Below, piece after piece: positions 7,519 through 18,202 of a stretch of 64,000 nucleotides of DNA (position 1 is its first letter; each line of letters opens with the position of its first letter). The notes beneath the pieces were generated by a model. The model did not search any database, was not told the DNA's origin, and saw nothing but the letters and a program-made list of their open reading frames with translations. The position numbers and the translations under genes are program-made. Origin of the DNA: Alloalcanivorax xenomutans (GTDB taxonomy: Bacteria; Pseudomonadota; Gammaproteobacteria; Pseudomonadales; Alcanivoracaceae); contig NZ_OBMO01000005.1 of NCBI RefSeq assembly GCF_900217905.1, positions 62,001-126,000 on the forward strand, read 5' to 3'.

Positions 7519-9534
7519 ATGGCAGACACCGCGTTTAAATTGCACTCGGATTACCAGCCCGCCGGGGATCAGCCCACCGCCATCGCGCAATTGGTGGAAG
7601 GGCTAGAGGATGGGCTTGGCCACCAGACTCTGCTCGGGGTGACCGGGTCGGGGAAGACGTTCACCATGGCCAATGTGATCCAGCAGGTGCAGCGCCCGAC
7701 CCTGGTGATGGCGCACAATAAAACCTTGGCCGCCCAGCTGTACGGCGAGTTCAAGGCATTCTTCCCGGAAAACGCGGTGGAGTATTTCGTTTCCTACTAC
7801 GATTACTACCAGCCGGAAGCCTACGTGCCCAGCTCGGACACCTTTATCGACAAGGACGCCTCGGTGAACGAGCACATCGAGCAGATGCGCCTGTCCGCCA
7901 CCAAGGCCATTATCGAGCGCCCGGACACCATCATCGTCGCCACGGTGTCGGCCATTTACGGTCTGGGTGATCCCGCCAGCTACCATGCCATGGTGTTGCA
8001 TCTGGTGCGTGGTGATCACATCGACCAGCGCGACCTGCTGCGGCGTCTGGCGGAGCTGCAGTACACCCGCAACGAGATGGACTTCCGCCGCGCCACCTAC
8101 CGGGTGCGCGGTGACGTGATCGATATCTTCCCGGCGGAAGAGGAGAGCAAGGCGGTACGTCTGGAGCTGTTCGATGACGAGATCGAGGACATCAGCATCT
8201 TCGATCCGCTCACCGGCGAAGTGATCAAGCGGGTGGGGCGCGTCACCATTTACCCCAAGAGCCACTATGTGACGCCCCGGGAAACCGTGCTCAAGGCCAT
8301 CGAGATGATCAAGGAGGAGCTGGCCGACCGCCTCAAGCTGCTGCGGGACAACAACAAGCTGGTGGAGGCACAGCGGCTGGAGCAGCGCACCCGTTTCGAC
8401 ATCGAGATGCTTCAGGAACTGGGCTATTGCAACGGTGTGGAGAACTACTCGCGGCTGTTCTCCGGCCGGCAGCCCGGCGAGGCGCCGCCGACGCTGTTCG
8501 ACTATCTGCCGCCGGACTCGTTGCTGATCATGGATGAGTCCCACGTCACCGTGCCGCAGCTGGGCGCCATGTACAAAGGCGACCGCTCCCGCAAGGAAAC
8601 CCTGGTGGAATACGGCTTTCGGCTGCCCTCGGCGCTGGACAACCGGCCCCTCAAGTTCGAGGAATGGGAGCGGCTGGCCCCGCAGATGGTGTTTGTCTCC
8701 GCCACACCGGGCCCCTACGAGGAAAAACACGCCGGCCAGGTGGTGGAGCAGGTGGTGCGGCCCACCGGGCTGGTGGACCCGGCCATCGAAATCCGCCCCG
8801 CCGGCAGCCAGGTGGACGACCTGCTGGGCGAGGCCCGGGAATGCATCGCCAAAGGCGAGCGGGTGCTGGTGACCACGCTGACCAAGCGCATGGCGGAAGA
8901 CCTCACCGAGTACCTGAACGAAAACGGCATCAAGGTGCGCTACCTGCACTCCGACATCGACACCGTGGAGCGGGTGGAGATCATCCGCGACCTGCGTCTG
9001 GGCAGGTTCGATGTGCTGGTGGGGATCAACCTGTTGCGTGAGGGGCTGGACATGCCGGAAGTGGCGCTGGTGGCCATTCTTGACGCTGACAAGGAAGGCT
9101 TCCTGCGCTCCGACCGTTCCCTGATCCAGACCATCGGCCGGGCGGCGCGTAACATCCAGGGGCGGGCCATTCTCTACGCCGACCAGGTCACCGGCTCCAT
9201 GCGCCGCGCCATCGACGAAACCGAGCGCCGCCGGACCAAGCAGATCGAACATAACAAGGCGATGGGCATTACCCCGCAAGGGCTGGTCAAGCAGGTGCGG
9301 GACATCATGGATGACGCCTATACCACTGGCGCCGGCCAGCCGGAGCGCAAGCGCACCCGGAAGGTAGCGGACGACCGCGAGAAATACGTGGCCCGCTCAC
9401 CGGCGGAGGTGGCCAAGGAAATCGATCAGCTGGAAGCGAAGATGATGGAGCACGCCAAGAATCTGGAGTTCGAGCAGGCCGCGGCCCTGCGCGACCGCAT
9501 CCATCGCCTGCGGGAAGAAGGGTTTATGCGGTGA
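7519..9534 (+). CDS. uvrB: excinuclease ABC subunit B
   Basis: UvrB is the damage-verification helicase-like subunit of nucleotide excision repair; it is loaded by UvrA and then recruits UvrC. The 671-residue length is normal. Seen in order: Walker A GVTGSGKT near residue 40, the beta-hairpin region with [12 protein letters not shown] near residue 95, motif II MDESHVT near residue 340, the helicase motifs [17 protein letters not shown] and QTIGRAARN, and a C-terminal UVR domain ([19 protein letters not shown]) that binds UvrC. No clear LexA box is visible upstream. The gene stands alone, followed by a palindromic repeat that may terminate it. Confidence 0.97.
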   Translation: MADTAFKLHSDYQPAGDQPTAIAQLVEGLEDGLGHQTLLGVTGSGKTFTMANVIQQVQRPTLVMAHNKTLAAQLYGEFKAFFPENAVEYFVSYYDYYQPEAYVPSSDTFIDKDASVNEHIEQMRLSATKAIIERPDTIIVATVSAIYGLGDPASYHAMVLHLVRGDHIDQRDLLRRLAELQYTRNEMDFRRATYRVRGDVIDIFPAEEESKAVRLELFDDEIEDISIFDPLTGEVIKRVGRVTIYPKSHYVTPRETVLKAIEMIKEELADRLKLLRDNNKLVEAQRLEQRTRFDIEMLQELGYCNGVENYSRLFSGRQPGEAPPTLFDYLPPDSLLIMDESHVTVPQLGAMYKGDRSRKETLVEYGFRLPSALDNRPLKFEEWERLAPQMVFVSATPGPYEEKHAGQVVEQVVRPTGLVDPAIEIRPAGSQVDDLLGEARECIAKGERVLVTTLTKRMAEDLTEYLNENGIKVRYLHSDIDTVERVEIIRDLRLGRFDVLVGINLLREGLDMPEVALVAILDADKEGFLRSDRSLIQTIGRAARNIQGRAILYADQVTGSMRRAIDETERRRTKQIEHNKAMGITPQGLVKQVRDIMDDAYTTGAGQPERKRTRKVADDREKYVARSPAEVAKEIDQLEAKMMEHAKNLEFEQAAALRDRIHRLREEGFMR

Positions 9535-9538
9535 GTTC

Positions 9539-9610
9539 CTTCGCCTGCGGGCAGGCTCCCACAGCGGCTTCGTCAGCACGTTTTTTTGTGGGAGCCTGCC
9601 TGCAGGCGAA
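9539..9610. repeat. inverted repeat (REPIN-like) between uvrB and cysZ
   Basis: The arms TTCGCCTGCGGGCAGGCTCC (continuing CACA) and the reverse complement ending GCCTGCCTGCAGGCGAA flank a short spacer with TTTTTTT. It separates the convergent genes uvrB and cysZ and could stop transcription from both sides. The sequence family recurs at 28.8, 31.3 and 34.4 kb. Confidence 0.75.
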
Positions 9611-9630
9611 TAGTCGGCCGTGAAGTCTCG

Positions 9631-10407
9631 CTACACCACCTCCGGCATCACCTCCGGGCTCAACTCCTTCACCCAGATCAGCGTCCCGGCGATCACCGCC
9701 ACCGGCATGATGAACAGATTCACCAGCGGCAGCATGGTCAGCCCCATCACCAGCGAGCCGAACGTCAGCACCAGCCAGCGCTTGCGTTTGAGCCGCACCA
9801 GCATCTCCTCGAACGACACCTGACGGTTATCCGCGCCATAGTCGATGTACTGCATGCCCAGCAACCAGCCGGACCACAGGAACCACACCGCCGACGCGAA
9901 GACGTTCACCACTGGAATAAAATAAAGCACCACCACCACGAACAGCACCAGTAGCGCCCGCCACAACCAATACAACGTCTTGCGGATCTCCCGTTTGAAA
10001 GTCCGCCAGACCATCGCGCCGATGGACTCGTCCGGCATCGGCCGGCTGGTGACCTGGATATCCACTTTCTCCGCCAGAAAACCCATGAACGGCGCCGCGA
10101 TCAACTGTACGCCCAGGGTGAAGACGCTGGCGAACACCCCCAACAACAGAATCCACACCAGCACCACCGCCGCGTTGGCCAGAAACTGGATCAGCCCGTT
10201 GAGAAAGCTCAACCCGCCATCAAGCGCCCAGCCCGCCGTCACCGCCGAAATCCAGCCCCCGATCCAGGTCGCCGAGAGCCAGTACAGCACCCCGAACACC
10301 AGCACGTTAAAGGCCATCGGCACCAGTACATACCAACGCAGGCCCGGGCTGCGCGCCAGGCCGAAGGCCTGACTCAAATAGGAAAACGCACGACTGATCT
10401 GCTGCAC
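9631..10407 (-). CDS. cysZ: sulfate transporter CysZ
   Basis: The 258-residue inner-membrane protein belongs to the CysZ/EI24 family, which takes up sulfate for cysteine synthesis. The N-terminus MQQISRAFSYLSQAFGLARS and the motif RPGLRWYVLVP-type (here SPGLRWYVLVPM) are family features, as are four hydrophobic stretches and the central FLAEKVDIQ region. The start is a GTG at 10407 with an AGGGTGG ribosome site. It is convergent with uvrB and divergent from the accessory island that begins at 10.6 kb. Confidence 0.9.
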   Translation of the reverse strand: MQQISRAFSYLSQAFGLARSPGLRWYVLVPMAFNVLVFGVLYWLSATWIGGWISAVTAGWALDGGLSFLNGLIQFLANAAVVLVWILLLGVFASVFTLGVQLIAAPFMGFLAEKVDIQVTSRPMPDESIGAMVWRTFKREIRKTLYWLWRALLVLFVVVVLYFIPVVNVFASAVWFLWSGWLLGMQYIDYGADNRQVSFEEMLVRLKRKRWLVLTFGSLVMGLTMLPLVNLFIMPVAVIAGTLIWVKELSPEVMPEVV

Positions 10408-10594
10408 GGTCCACCCTGTCTTCGGCTACGGAAACACCGCGGAGTCTAACGGGGTGGGAGGGTATGCGCCAATTTATCGTGAAATGACAATTGAAAAATA
10501 TTGTGGAGAAGTAGTAGTTATTAGTGTCGTGCAAGGGAGCATAACTGCACAGCAACATTGGGGCTAAAATAACTGACATGGAGATTGTCGACGT

Positions 10595-10933
10595 ATGAAC
10601 AGGGTGAAGTCATTTCTTCCGTTTATCTTGATTGCCTTTTGTGCTCAATCCGTTTTTGCTGCTCCTCAGTGGTATAGAGGTGAGGTGACCCGCATCTATC
10701 AATATGGTGCCGCCGGTCAATTCACCATCACCATGGATCCCCCCCTTAATTTCTGCAAATACAATTATGCCTATTTCTCTGGGGAGAGATTCGAAGATCC
10801 AGAGCGTCTTCAGGTCGCGTTATCCATCGTTCTGTCCGCCATGCATGGCGGGCGCACGATCGGTGTTGTTATTGATCCTGAGGATCTGACATCCGATGGC
10901 CTGTGTTTGGTGCGTAGCCTGGACATACGGTAA
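10595..10933 (+). CDS. small secreted protein upstream of the Rhs gene
   Basis: This is a 112-residue protein with a clear Sec signal peptide (MNRVKSFLPFILIAFCAQSVFA, cut after AFA or thereabouts). The mature part begins APQWYRGEVTRIYQYG and contains two cysteines. I do not recognise a named family. Its layout (signal peptide, G-x-V-x-x-I start, a beta-rich core ending with a hydrophobic strand, about 90 mature residues) resembles the products at 18548-18898 and 19601-19978, so all three may be distant paralogs. It sits 34 bases upstream of the giant Rhs gene in the same direction, probably co-transcribed. Confidence 0.65.
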   Translation: MNRVKSFLPFILIAFCAQSVFAAPQWYRGEVTRIYQYGAAGQFTITMDPPLNFCKYNYAYFSGERFEDPERLQVALSIVLSAMHGGRTIGVVIDPEDLTSDGLCLVRSLDIR

Positions 10934-10967
10934 GTCTCTCTGACAAGGATGAAAAAAGGGGTGGGGT

Positions 10968-13900
10968 ATGTTCACGCGCTGTATCGCGGGTTTGTTGCTC
11001 TTATGTCTTCGAGGCTCGAATCAAGTAGCAGTTCGAGTCCATCGTAAATGTCTTCGTGTTCTTCTTGTGGTTTTGTTTGCCGTTGCGGGCTCCGCAATGG
11101 CGGCTCTTCCCTTGAATGAAAACAGGTATGACATTTACTACGGTGATATCGACAGCGTGGAAAATGGATTGGATGGGCTCCCGGATATCCTGCTTAAGCC
11201 TCGTCAGCAGTATGTTCTGATATCGACCAAGGTTTCGTTTCCCGCTCCGATTGATTCTGGTTATCAACCATTGCTGTTTTGTGGAACCAGTAGTGGCAAC
11301 TTCGTTGCCTGTACGATGCGTGAGGGGGCTGACTTGCCCGGATCGCCAAGCAGCGAATTCGAGTTCCTGATCGGGGATCTTGACAATGATGGCACTCCCG
11401 ACGTTCTTCTGAAGTCCAATTCTCCCGATGAAAACAGCCTCTTCCTGAGGAGCAAGGGTGATGGAACTTTCCAGCTGGCGGACCAGTTCACCCATATCGG
11501 AGATGAATTGGTGTCGGGGGGCGCCGAAGTCGATATAGGGCAAAATCGGGACGCTGATGGTGATGTCATTCAGTTCGACGTTAATAAATACTCTCAGTGG
11601 ACAGGATCTGGGTTCTCGGAACCCAAATCGATTGAGCTGAGCACATCTCTGGTCGGGTCCTCCGCCTCTTCCTTCTCTGTGGAATTGGGGCAGGCCCAGT
11701 TTTCCTTACCTATCCAGCTCCCCAAAGGCGGCGCTGGCGTTGATCCTTCATTCTCCGTCCAGTACTCCAGCGGCTCGGGTTATGGCCAGGCGGGCATGGG
11801 ATTCAACATATCCGGGACTTCCGCCATTGAGCGTTGCGGAAAGAGTTATGAGCGGGATGGCCTGGTAACCGGCGTTAAGGGGAACGATCAGGATCTGGCC
11901 TGCCTTGATGGCAACCGACTGGTACTGGTATCTGGTGCCTATTGGGGTAACGGCTCTATTTATCAGACCGAGGCGGAGTCCGATCGTAAGATCGTCTACA
12001 GCCAGGGAGGCTTTACCGTCCATGGGAAGAACGGTGATGTCATGTATTACGGCAGCCGGGCGGATACCCGTATCACTGGCCGCTTGTCCAGCAACGCGGT
12101 TGGGCGTTGGGTTCTGGATGGCGTGGAAGACCGCTTGGGGTATGGATATCGGGTAACGTACCAGCCTGGCTCCGCCGGCTACTTCCCCCAGAAGATCGAG
12201 TACACGGTCAAGGACGGCCAGGCCGGCAGTGGGGATGCCGAGGTGGAGTTCACCTATGAGCCGGACCCCTATGGCTGGCGTACCGCGGTGCTGGGCAAGG
12301 TGTATAAGGTGGGGCTTCGTTTGGCCAGTGTGACCTCTCGAAGTCACGGTTCCGTGGCACGCCAATATCATTTCCGCTATGAAACCAGCCCAGCGACCAA
12401 ACGCTCGCTGTTGGCTCAATTCTTCGAGTGCGATGCCTCGGTTCGCTGTTTCGAACCCATCACTTTGAACTGGAAGAAAGAGCGTCAACCGGATTTTTCC
12501 AAGACCACGTACTCCCGCTTCCCTGGAACTCCTTCGACTGATTATGTGTTCGAAGAGGGACTGCATTATCCAGGCTTTGCCCGCTGGGTGGATATCAATC
12601 GGGATAAGTATGACGACTATTGCCGGATATCAGGTACCGGGGCTGGCTATGGCTCCGCCGCCGAAATCATATGTTATCTGAGCGATGGAAACGGGGGCTT
12701 TGGATCGCAGGTCGAAATTGATGCCGGATTGGTGGGAACACGCCTGCAACAAGATTCGGAGTCTCCGGTTCCTGATTGGGGGCGCCATAACTGGAATGTG
12801 GACCCTGCCTGGATCGATATCAACGATGACGGTCTGGTGGATCTGTGCTACTCCACTATCCAGGGTGATAATGACAGGCTGACCTGCCGCTTGAATAAAC
12901 CCAATCTGCAGAATGCGTTCAAAGAGCTCATTACTTTTGACGTGTCCCGCCCCGTCGGCAAGTTTTATGTCGGTCCCCGCTCCTGGATGGACTTTAACGG
13001 TAATGGCAAGATCGACTATTGCTATACCTATTTGAAAGACAACAAGAAGTACATCCGCTGTCTGGTTCAATCGGTCAACGGGTTCACGTTCTCGGAAGCC
13101 TTCACCAAGGAAATCTCCGACATGGCCGGCTACTGGGCCGATGTCAACGGCGATGGGCTGCCGGATTACTGTATTACCACCAAAACCAAGATTACTTGTC
13201 ATATCAATAATCAAGGCCAGGGCCTGAATGGCGGAATCTGGGCTAAAACCGGTACTCACTTTCAGGCCAATGAGCCAGATCGCTGGGTCTACAAAGGCAG
13301 CTCCACCAAGTATTTCAGCGCGCTGTTCACTGACTTCACCGGCAATGGATTCTCCGATTTCTGTCGCATCTATTGGACCACTAGTAACGGCAAGGGAGGT
13401 TATCGCGCTTCGTGCCTGGAATCCCTGGGCGATGGCTGGGGCAATGAAATCACCTCACCGTTCCTGCAGGTTACTCCAACAACCGCGCAAGACTATGAGC
13501 GGATGCCGGAAGCCACTCAGTTCATGGACGTCAACCAGGACGGCCGCATGGATTGGTGTGTGGAAAATACGGTGCCTGGCGTATCGGACACTCATTTAAC
13601 CTGTTTTATCTCCACGCCGGATGGCTTTGGTGCGTCTTCAGTGAAGTATCGCCTGCCCTATCTGGGATCGAACATCCGCGGCATGCGGGATATCAACCGG
13701 GGCTGGGCGGACATCAACGGTGATGGCCACGACAGCTACTGCGCCCTGTATTGGAAGTCTCTAGTCCCCCGTAACCGCGGCATGGCCTGCTTCGGTCCCC
13801 AGGTACCGGAACAAGGCGACCTGCTCACCGGCGTCACCAACGGCTTTGGGCTGGAATACGGTGTCACCTACAAGGACATCGCCGATCCCTCGGTGTATGC

Positions 13901-16900
13901 CTATGGTGGTCCTACCGGCAGTCACGGTCAGGTCTTCCTGACCAAAGGCATGAACGTTGTGTCAGAGCTGGAGGCCTCCGACGGCATCGGTGGCTACAAC
14001 ACCCAGCAATACTTCTACCGGAACTACGGCTACTACCCCAATGAATTTGGCGGGGTTGGCTTCGAGATGCTCAGGGTGACCTCGGAGAACGGAAGAAAAC
14101 GCCATGACATCTGGTTTAATCAGAACGTCCGCAACCATACCGTCGGTCAGGTGGATCGCTCCGAGACCTATTACGAGGTCGGTGGCGGGTTCCAACTGGT
14201 TGCCAGCGAGGAGAACGAGTGGCAGACCCAGATTTACCGGGGCCAGGGGTTCCCGCTACAGTCCGCGTCCAGTATATGGAACCGCAATGCCGGCATTTCC
14301 CTGCGTTACCGGTCTTTGCTCAAAGGCAGCGTCAGTAAGGAGTATGAGCTCGACGGCAGCCTGATCAAGACGGTGGCATCCAGCAATACCTACAAAAACA
14401 CCGGTGACTTACTGACACAGGAAGTCACTACCTCCGGGACCGGGCAGACGTTCAGCAAACGACTGGTCAACCAGTATCTGACCAACAACCTGACCTACTG
14501 GATCCTCGGCCGTCAGTCCCGTTCCGAAGCCACTTACTCTGGCTCTTATCAAGGGCAGGCGGTGCCCGCCATTACCAGAACGTCGGCCTGGACCTACTAT
14601 TCAGCGTCGCAGCCCGGTATCGGCGGCATGCTGAAATCCGAGATTGTCGAACCGGATCTGCCGGGACTACGTAAGGAAACCCGCTATACCTACAACGCCT
14701 ATGGGCTTACGGAAACGCGGGTGGAGAAGGGCGCTGGCGGCGCGGAACGAAGCACTCAATTCACCTATGATCCCACCGGCCGCTTCGTGGTGGCGACCCG
14801 CAATACGCTGGGGCACACCTCGAAAGCGACCTATGACCCGGTGCTGGGTGTCAAGCTGACGGAAAGTGACCCCAACAACGTCACCACCCGTTGGGATTAC
14901 GATTCCCTGGGCCGACCACTGACCGAATTCGGCGCGGATGGGCAGCGCCGGGAAACCCGCATCAAGGCCTGCATCAGCAACTGCCCGGGTAACGCGGTGT
15001 ATTACACCGAGAGCTGGCTGGCTGCCCGCAATGGCACGCCTATCAGCGGCCCGACCCGGGAATACACGGATCGGCTTGGCCGTACCATCGAAACGCGGGC
15101 CACCGGCTTTGGCGGCGAAACCATCGTGGTGAAGACGGAATATGACGCCAACGGTGACGTGACCCGCACCTCCGAGCCGCATGAGCTGGGCGGGGCCGTG
15201 TATTGGAATCAGGTGGTGTCCCGTGATGTTCTGGGGCGCCCCCTGGTGGAGCGGTCCGCTTCCGGTTTGACGTCCAACCATCAGTACAATGGACTCACCA
15301 CGCAACAAACGGTGTCCTGGAGCGACCCGGTGGGTGGCGGTCAGACCACCCAGGTGACCGTTCACACCAACGATGTTCAGGACCGTTTGCGCCGGGTGGT
15401 GGACGCGGCCAATCGGCAGCTTACCTACCAATACGATGCTTCAGGCAAGCTGCTGAAGGTGGTACTGCCAGACCAGGTGGAGCTGGTTAACACTTATGAC
15501 GCCCTGGGCCGAAAGGTCGGCTCCCAGGATCCGAACATCGGTCAATGGCAGTACGCCTATGACGATTTTGACCAGATCGTTCTGCAACAGAACGGTAGCG
15601 GCGCCCGGACCTGTTCGGCCTATGACGAACTCGGGCGGCTGATTTCCCGCACCGATGACTATCGGCCGTCCTTGACCTGGGCCCAGGCGTCCCAGGCGGC
15701 CTTGAACGGCTGCGCGGGGCAGGCCGCGACCCATAGCTGGAGCTATGACGCCCCGGCCAAAGGGGTGGGGCGTCTGGCTCTGGTGACCGCCAACAATGGC
15801 TATCGGGAAGAGCCCTTCTACGATGGGATTGGCCGGGTGGTGCAGGTGGACACCCGTTTCGATGGCCGTCAGTTCACCAGTTCAAGCCAGTTCGACAATG
15901 ATACCGGCCGCCTTGTACAAGAAACGCTGCCGCACCGGATCAACGGCCCGAGCCTGAGCGTGGAGTACCGCTACAACGCCCAGGGTGAATTGTATGAGAT
16001 TGGCAAGCCTGGTGAGGAAGACTATTACTGGCGGGCCAATGCCAAGACCGTGCGGGGTCAGATCAAGGATGTCTATCAGGGTAACGGCATCATCCGCAAA
16101 CTGTACGACCACGATTCGGCGTCCGGTTTCCTGACCCAGATCCGCTCCAAGATGACCTTCGATACCACCTGGGGCATCCAGAACGAGTTCTACGACTTCG
16201 ATGCCAAAGGACTGATGCGCAAGCGCACCCAGCAGGCGGTGGGTAACCTGGAGCAAGTGGAGGAAACCTTCGCATACGACGTGGTGGACCGCCTGGTGCA
16301 AGCCACGGTGGCCAACATGACCACCCCGGGGAACTCCTTCGAGCAGTCCATCGACTACGACGTCAACGGCAACATCCTGCAGCGCAATGACGTCGGCCAG
16401 TACCAGTATGGCGAAAGCTGCGAAGTAGGCGGTACCCAATACACGCCGGGACCCCATGCCGTTACCAGTGTTACAGGAGCCCGCAACGCCAGCTACTGCT
16501 ATGACAGTGGCGGCAACATGCTTTCTGGCGGTGGCAAGACTATCTCCTACACCGCTTTCAACAAGCCGGACCGGATTCAGGGGACCAGTGCGACGGTGGA
16601 CTTCGTCTATGGTCCGGACCGCGCCCTCCTGAAACAGGTCACCACCACCTCCGGGAAAATCACCAGCAAGATCTCTCTGGGTGGGTACGAGTACCTGGAT
16701 ATCCAGAAGAACGGGCAGACCACCATCAAGGAACGCTTCCGGATCACCGGGGACGTGGTGGTGTCCTTCGAAAACGGTGACGCCACCTCACCCAACGAAG
16801 AACACCTGTTCATGGACGGCATGGGCTCCGTGGTGGCCGTGGCCCACGGCCTTGGCGGCGTCACCGAACGCTACCGCTACGACCCCTGGGGCCGGCCACG

Positions 16901-18200
16901 CAAAGACGTGGACTGGACGGCGATTAGCGACGCCGCCTGGTTCGGCATGGAACGGGCGGAAAAAGCCACCAGCAAAGGCTACACCGGCCACGAAATGCTC
17001 GACGACGTCGGCATCATCCACATGGGCGGCCGCATCTACGACCCCACCATCAGCCGCTTCCTCAGCGCCGACCCGGTGATCAAGGGCCTGGACCAGGTGG
17101 AAAGCTACAACCGCTACAGCTACGCCCTCAACAACCCCATGAGCATCACCGACCCCAGCGGCTACTCCTGGCTGAGCAAGACCTGGAAGAAACTGCGGAA
17201 CTCGATCAAGAAGCGGATGGGGATTGTACTGGCGGTGTTCAATCCGCAAATGGCCATCGCGGAAGTGACATCCCGCTACGCAGGCAAGGAAATGGCTCGG
17301 TTTGCCGCGAGGAACAAGTTTGCGGGTGAGGTGTTTGGGATTGTTGGCATGGCGGGGTGCGGGGTATTTACCGGAGGGACAGGTGCGGCTGGATGTCTAA
17401 GTGCCTACCAGACCTGGGCCGCCGGGGCCGTTACCTACGGTAGTGGCGCTCCTATTGAAAAAGCACTCATGGCAGGCGTGAAGTCCGCTGCGCTGGCTTA
17501 TGCGGATGCGGGTGTGGCAGGCGCAATCGGTGACCTCAAGCTTGGCGCGATAGGAAGTGGTATCGCCCACGGTGCCCGTGGCGCAGCCTTCGCCCGCCTG
17601 CGAGGTGCCGATGTCAAATCCGGTGTCATCGGTGGTATGACCGAAGGAATGATCGGTAACAGAATCAAGGGATGGACCGACGGTGAGCGGGGCTCTGGGA
17701 CAGTATTGGCGGGGCTGGTTAGTGGTACTGTATCCGAGGCTACGGGGGGCAAGTTCATGGTGGGGGCTGCTACCGGGGCTATGGGGTATTTGTTTAACCA
17801 GATGGCTCATGGTGCGCAAAAGAGGCGAAGCTGTTCTGGTCAAATGTGTAGATCTGCTGGTAAAACCAGTAATGATCATGTCGCTGGTGCTACCGATGAC
17901 TTTCTTGACAATTACGACGATATGAGAGATGCCAACACAATTGGGGCTGACAAATATTTTCACTGTAAAGCGAATTGTGAAGCTTCTCAGCGTGGCCCAA
18001 CAGGGGAGCGAACTGCTGAATGGATAAGTAACACTAGAGAGTGGGTAGACCAAAATATTAAAGGTGACCCTTTATCCGCTAGCCAGGCTGACCAAAGAGC
18101 AAATATATATGGTCGCCAGCAAGGCAGCAGTCACCCTCAAGGTGATTGTAAAGTTTTGTGCTCGCCGTTTAGGCCAAATGGATTGGATCGGAAATACTAG
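10968..18200 (+). CDS. giant secreted SpvB/FG-GAP/Rhs polymorphic toxin-like protein
   Basis: This 2410-residue protein has an N-terminal export signal (hydrophobic LRVLLVVLFAVAGSAMA near residues 29-45). Domains in order: SpvB-type domain (about 235-500, LPKGGAGVDPSFSVQYSSG), FG-GAP/VCBS repeats with DxNxDG calcium loops (about 520-950), a TcdB-middle-like region (about 955-1130), many YD repeats (about 1230-1960) and the Rhs core ending GGRIYDPTISRFLSADPV and YSYALNNPMSITDPSGYS (about 2022-2067). The last 344 residues are a Gly/Ala-rich hydrophobic stretch and then a tip with GADKYFHCKANCEASQRGP and further cysteines. Such proteins form a cocoon that carries a C-terminal effector. The tip's activity is not recognised. 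DNA of the tip is AT-richer than the core, a sign of toxin exchange. A ribosome site AGGGGTGGGG precedes the start. Confidence 0.88.
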   Translation: MFTRCIAGLLLLCLRGSNQVAVRVHRKCLRVLLVVLFAVAGSAMAALPLNENRYDIYYGDIDSVENGLDGLPDILLKPRQQYVLISTKVSFPAPIDSGYQPLLFCGTSSGNFVACTMREGADLPGSPSSEFEFLIGDLDNDGTPDVLLKSNSPDENSLFLRSKGDGTFQLADQFTHIGDELVSGGAEVDIGQNRDADGDVIQFDVNKYSQWTGSGFSEPKSIELSTSLVGSSASSFSVELGQAQFSLPIQLPKGGAGVDPSFSVQYSSGSGYGQAGMGFNISGTSAIERCGKSYERDGLVTGVKGNDQDLACLDGNRLVLVSGAYWGNGSIYQTEAESDRKIVYSQGGFTVHGKNGDVMYYGSRADTRITGRLSSNAVGRWVLDGVEDRLGYGYRVTYQPGSAGYFPQKIEYTVKDGQAGSGDAEVEFTYEPDPYGWRTAVLGKVYKVGLRLASVTSRSHGSVARQYHFRYETSPATKRSLLAQFFECDASVRCFEPITLNWKKERQPDFSKTTYSRFPGTPSTDYVFEEGLHYPGFARWVDINRDKYDDYCRISGTGAGYGSAAEIICYLSDGNGGFGSQVEIDAGLVGTRLQQDSESPVPDWGRHNWNVDPAWIDINDDGLVDLCYSTIQGDNDRLTCRLNKPNLQNAFKELITFDVSRPVGKFYVGPRSWMDFNGNGKIDYCYTYLKDNKKYIRCLVQSVNGFTFSEAFTKEISDMAGYWADVNGDGLPDYCITTKTKITCHINNQGQGLNGGIWAKTGTHFQANEPDRWVYKGSSTKYFSALFTDFTGNGFSDFCRIYWTTSNGKGGYRASCLESLGDGWGNEITSPFLQVTPTTAQDYERMPEATQFMDVNQDGRMDWCVENTVPGVSDTHLTCFISTPDGFGASSVKYRLPYLGSNIRGMRDINRGWADINGDGHDSYCALYWKSLVPRNRGMACFGPQVPEQGDLLTGVTNGFGLEYGVTYKDIADPSVYAYGGPTGSHGQVFLTKGMNVVSELEASDGIGGYNTQQYFYRNYGYYPNEFGGVGFEMLRVTSENGRKRHDIWFNQNVRNHTVGQVDRSETYYEVGGGFQLVASEENEWQTQIYRGQGFPLQSASSIWNRNAGISLRYRSLLKGSVSKEYELDGSLIKTVASSNTYKNTGDLLTQEVTTSGTGQTFSKRLVNQYLTNNLTYWILGRQSRSEATYSGSYQGQAVPAITRTSAWTYYSASQPGIGGMLKSEIVEPDLPGLRKETRYTYNAYGLTETRVEKGAGGAERSTQFTYDPTGRFVVATRNTLGHTSKATYDPVLGVKLTESDPNNVTTRWDYDSLGRPLTEFGADGQRRETRIKACISNCPGNAVYYTESWLAARNGTPISGPTREYTDRLGRTIETRATGFGGETIVVKTEYDANGDVTRTSEPHELGGAVYWNQVVSRDVLGRPLVERSASGLTSNHQYNGLTTQQTVSWSDPVGGGQTTQVTVHTNDVQDRLRRVVDAANRQLTYQYDASGKLLKVVLPDQVELVNTYDALGRKVGSQDPNIGQWQYAYDDFDQIVLQQNGSGARTCSAYDELGRLISRTDDYRPSLTWAQASQAALNGCAGQAATHSWSYDAPAKGVGRLALVTANNGYREEPFYDGIGRVVQVDTRFDGRQFTSSSQFDNDTGRLVQETLPHRINGPSLSVEYRYNAQGELYEIGKPGEEDYYWRANAKTVRGQIKDVYQGNGIIRKLYDHDSASGFLTQIRSKMTFDTTWGIQNEFYDFDAKGLMRKRTQQAVGNLEQVEETFAYDVVDRLVQATVANMTTPGNSFEQSIDYDVNGNILQRNDVGQYQYGESCEVGGTQYTPGPHAVTSVTGARNASYCYDSGGNMLSGGGKTISYTAFNKPDRIQGTSATVDFVYGPDRALLKQVTTTSGKITSKISLGGYEYLDIQKNGQTTIKERFRITGDVVVSFENGDATSPNEEHLFMDGMGSVVAVAHGLGGVTERYRYDPWGRPRKDVDWTAISDAAWFGMERAEKATSKGYTGHEMLDDVGIIHMGGRIYDPTISRFLSADPVIKGLDQVESYNRYSYALNNPMSITDPSGYSWLSKTWKKLRNSIKKRMGIVLAVFNPQMAIAEVTSRYAGKEMARFAARNKFAGEVFGIVGMAGCGVFTGGTGAAGCLSAYQTWAAGAVTYGSGAPIEKALMAGVKSAALAYADAGVAGAIGDLKLGAIGSGIAHGARGAAFARLRGADVKSGVIGGMTEGMIGNRIKGWTDGERGSGTVLAGLVSGTVSEATGGKFMVGAATGAMGYLFNQMAHGAQKRRSCSGQMCRSAGKTSNDHVAGATDDFLDNYDDMRDANTIGADKYFHCKANCEASQRGPTGERTAEWISNTREWVDQNIKGDPLSASQADQRANIYGRQQGSSHPQGDCKVLCSPFRPNGLDRKY

Positions 18201-18202
18201 AT

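Noticed and set aside
7603-9279. 558-codon minus-strand ORF inside uvrB
   Set aside because: Antisense shadow of a clear uvrB gene; composition is His/Leu/Gly-rich without known motifs.
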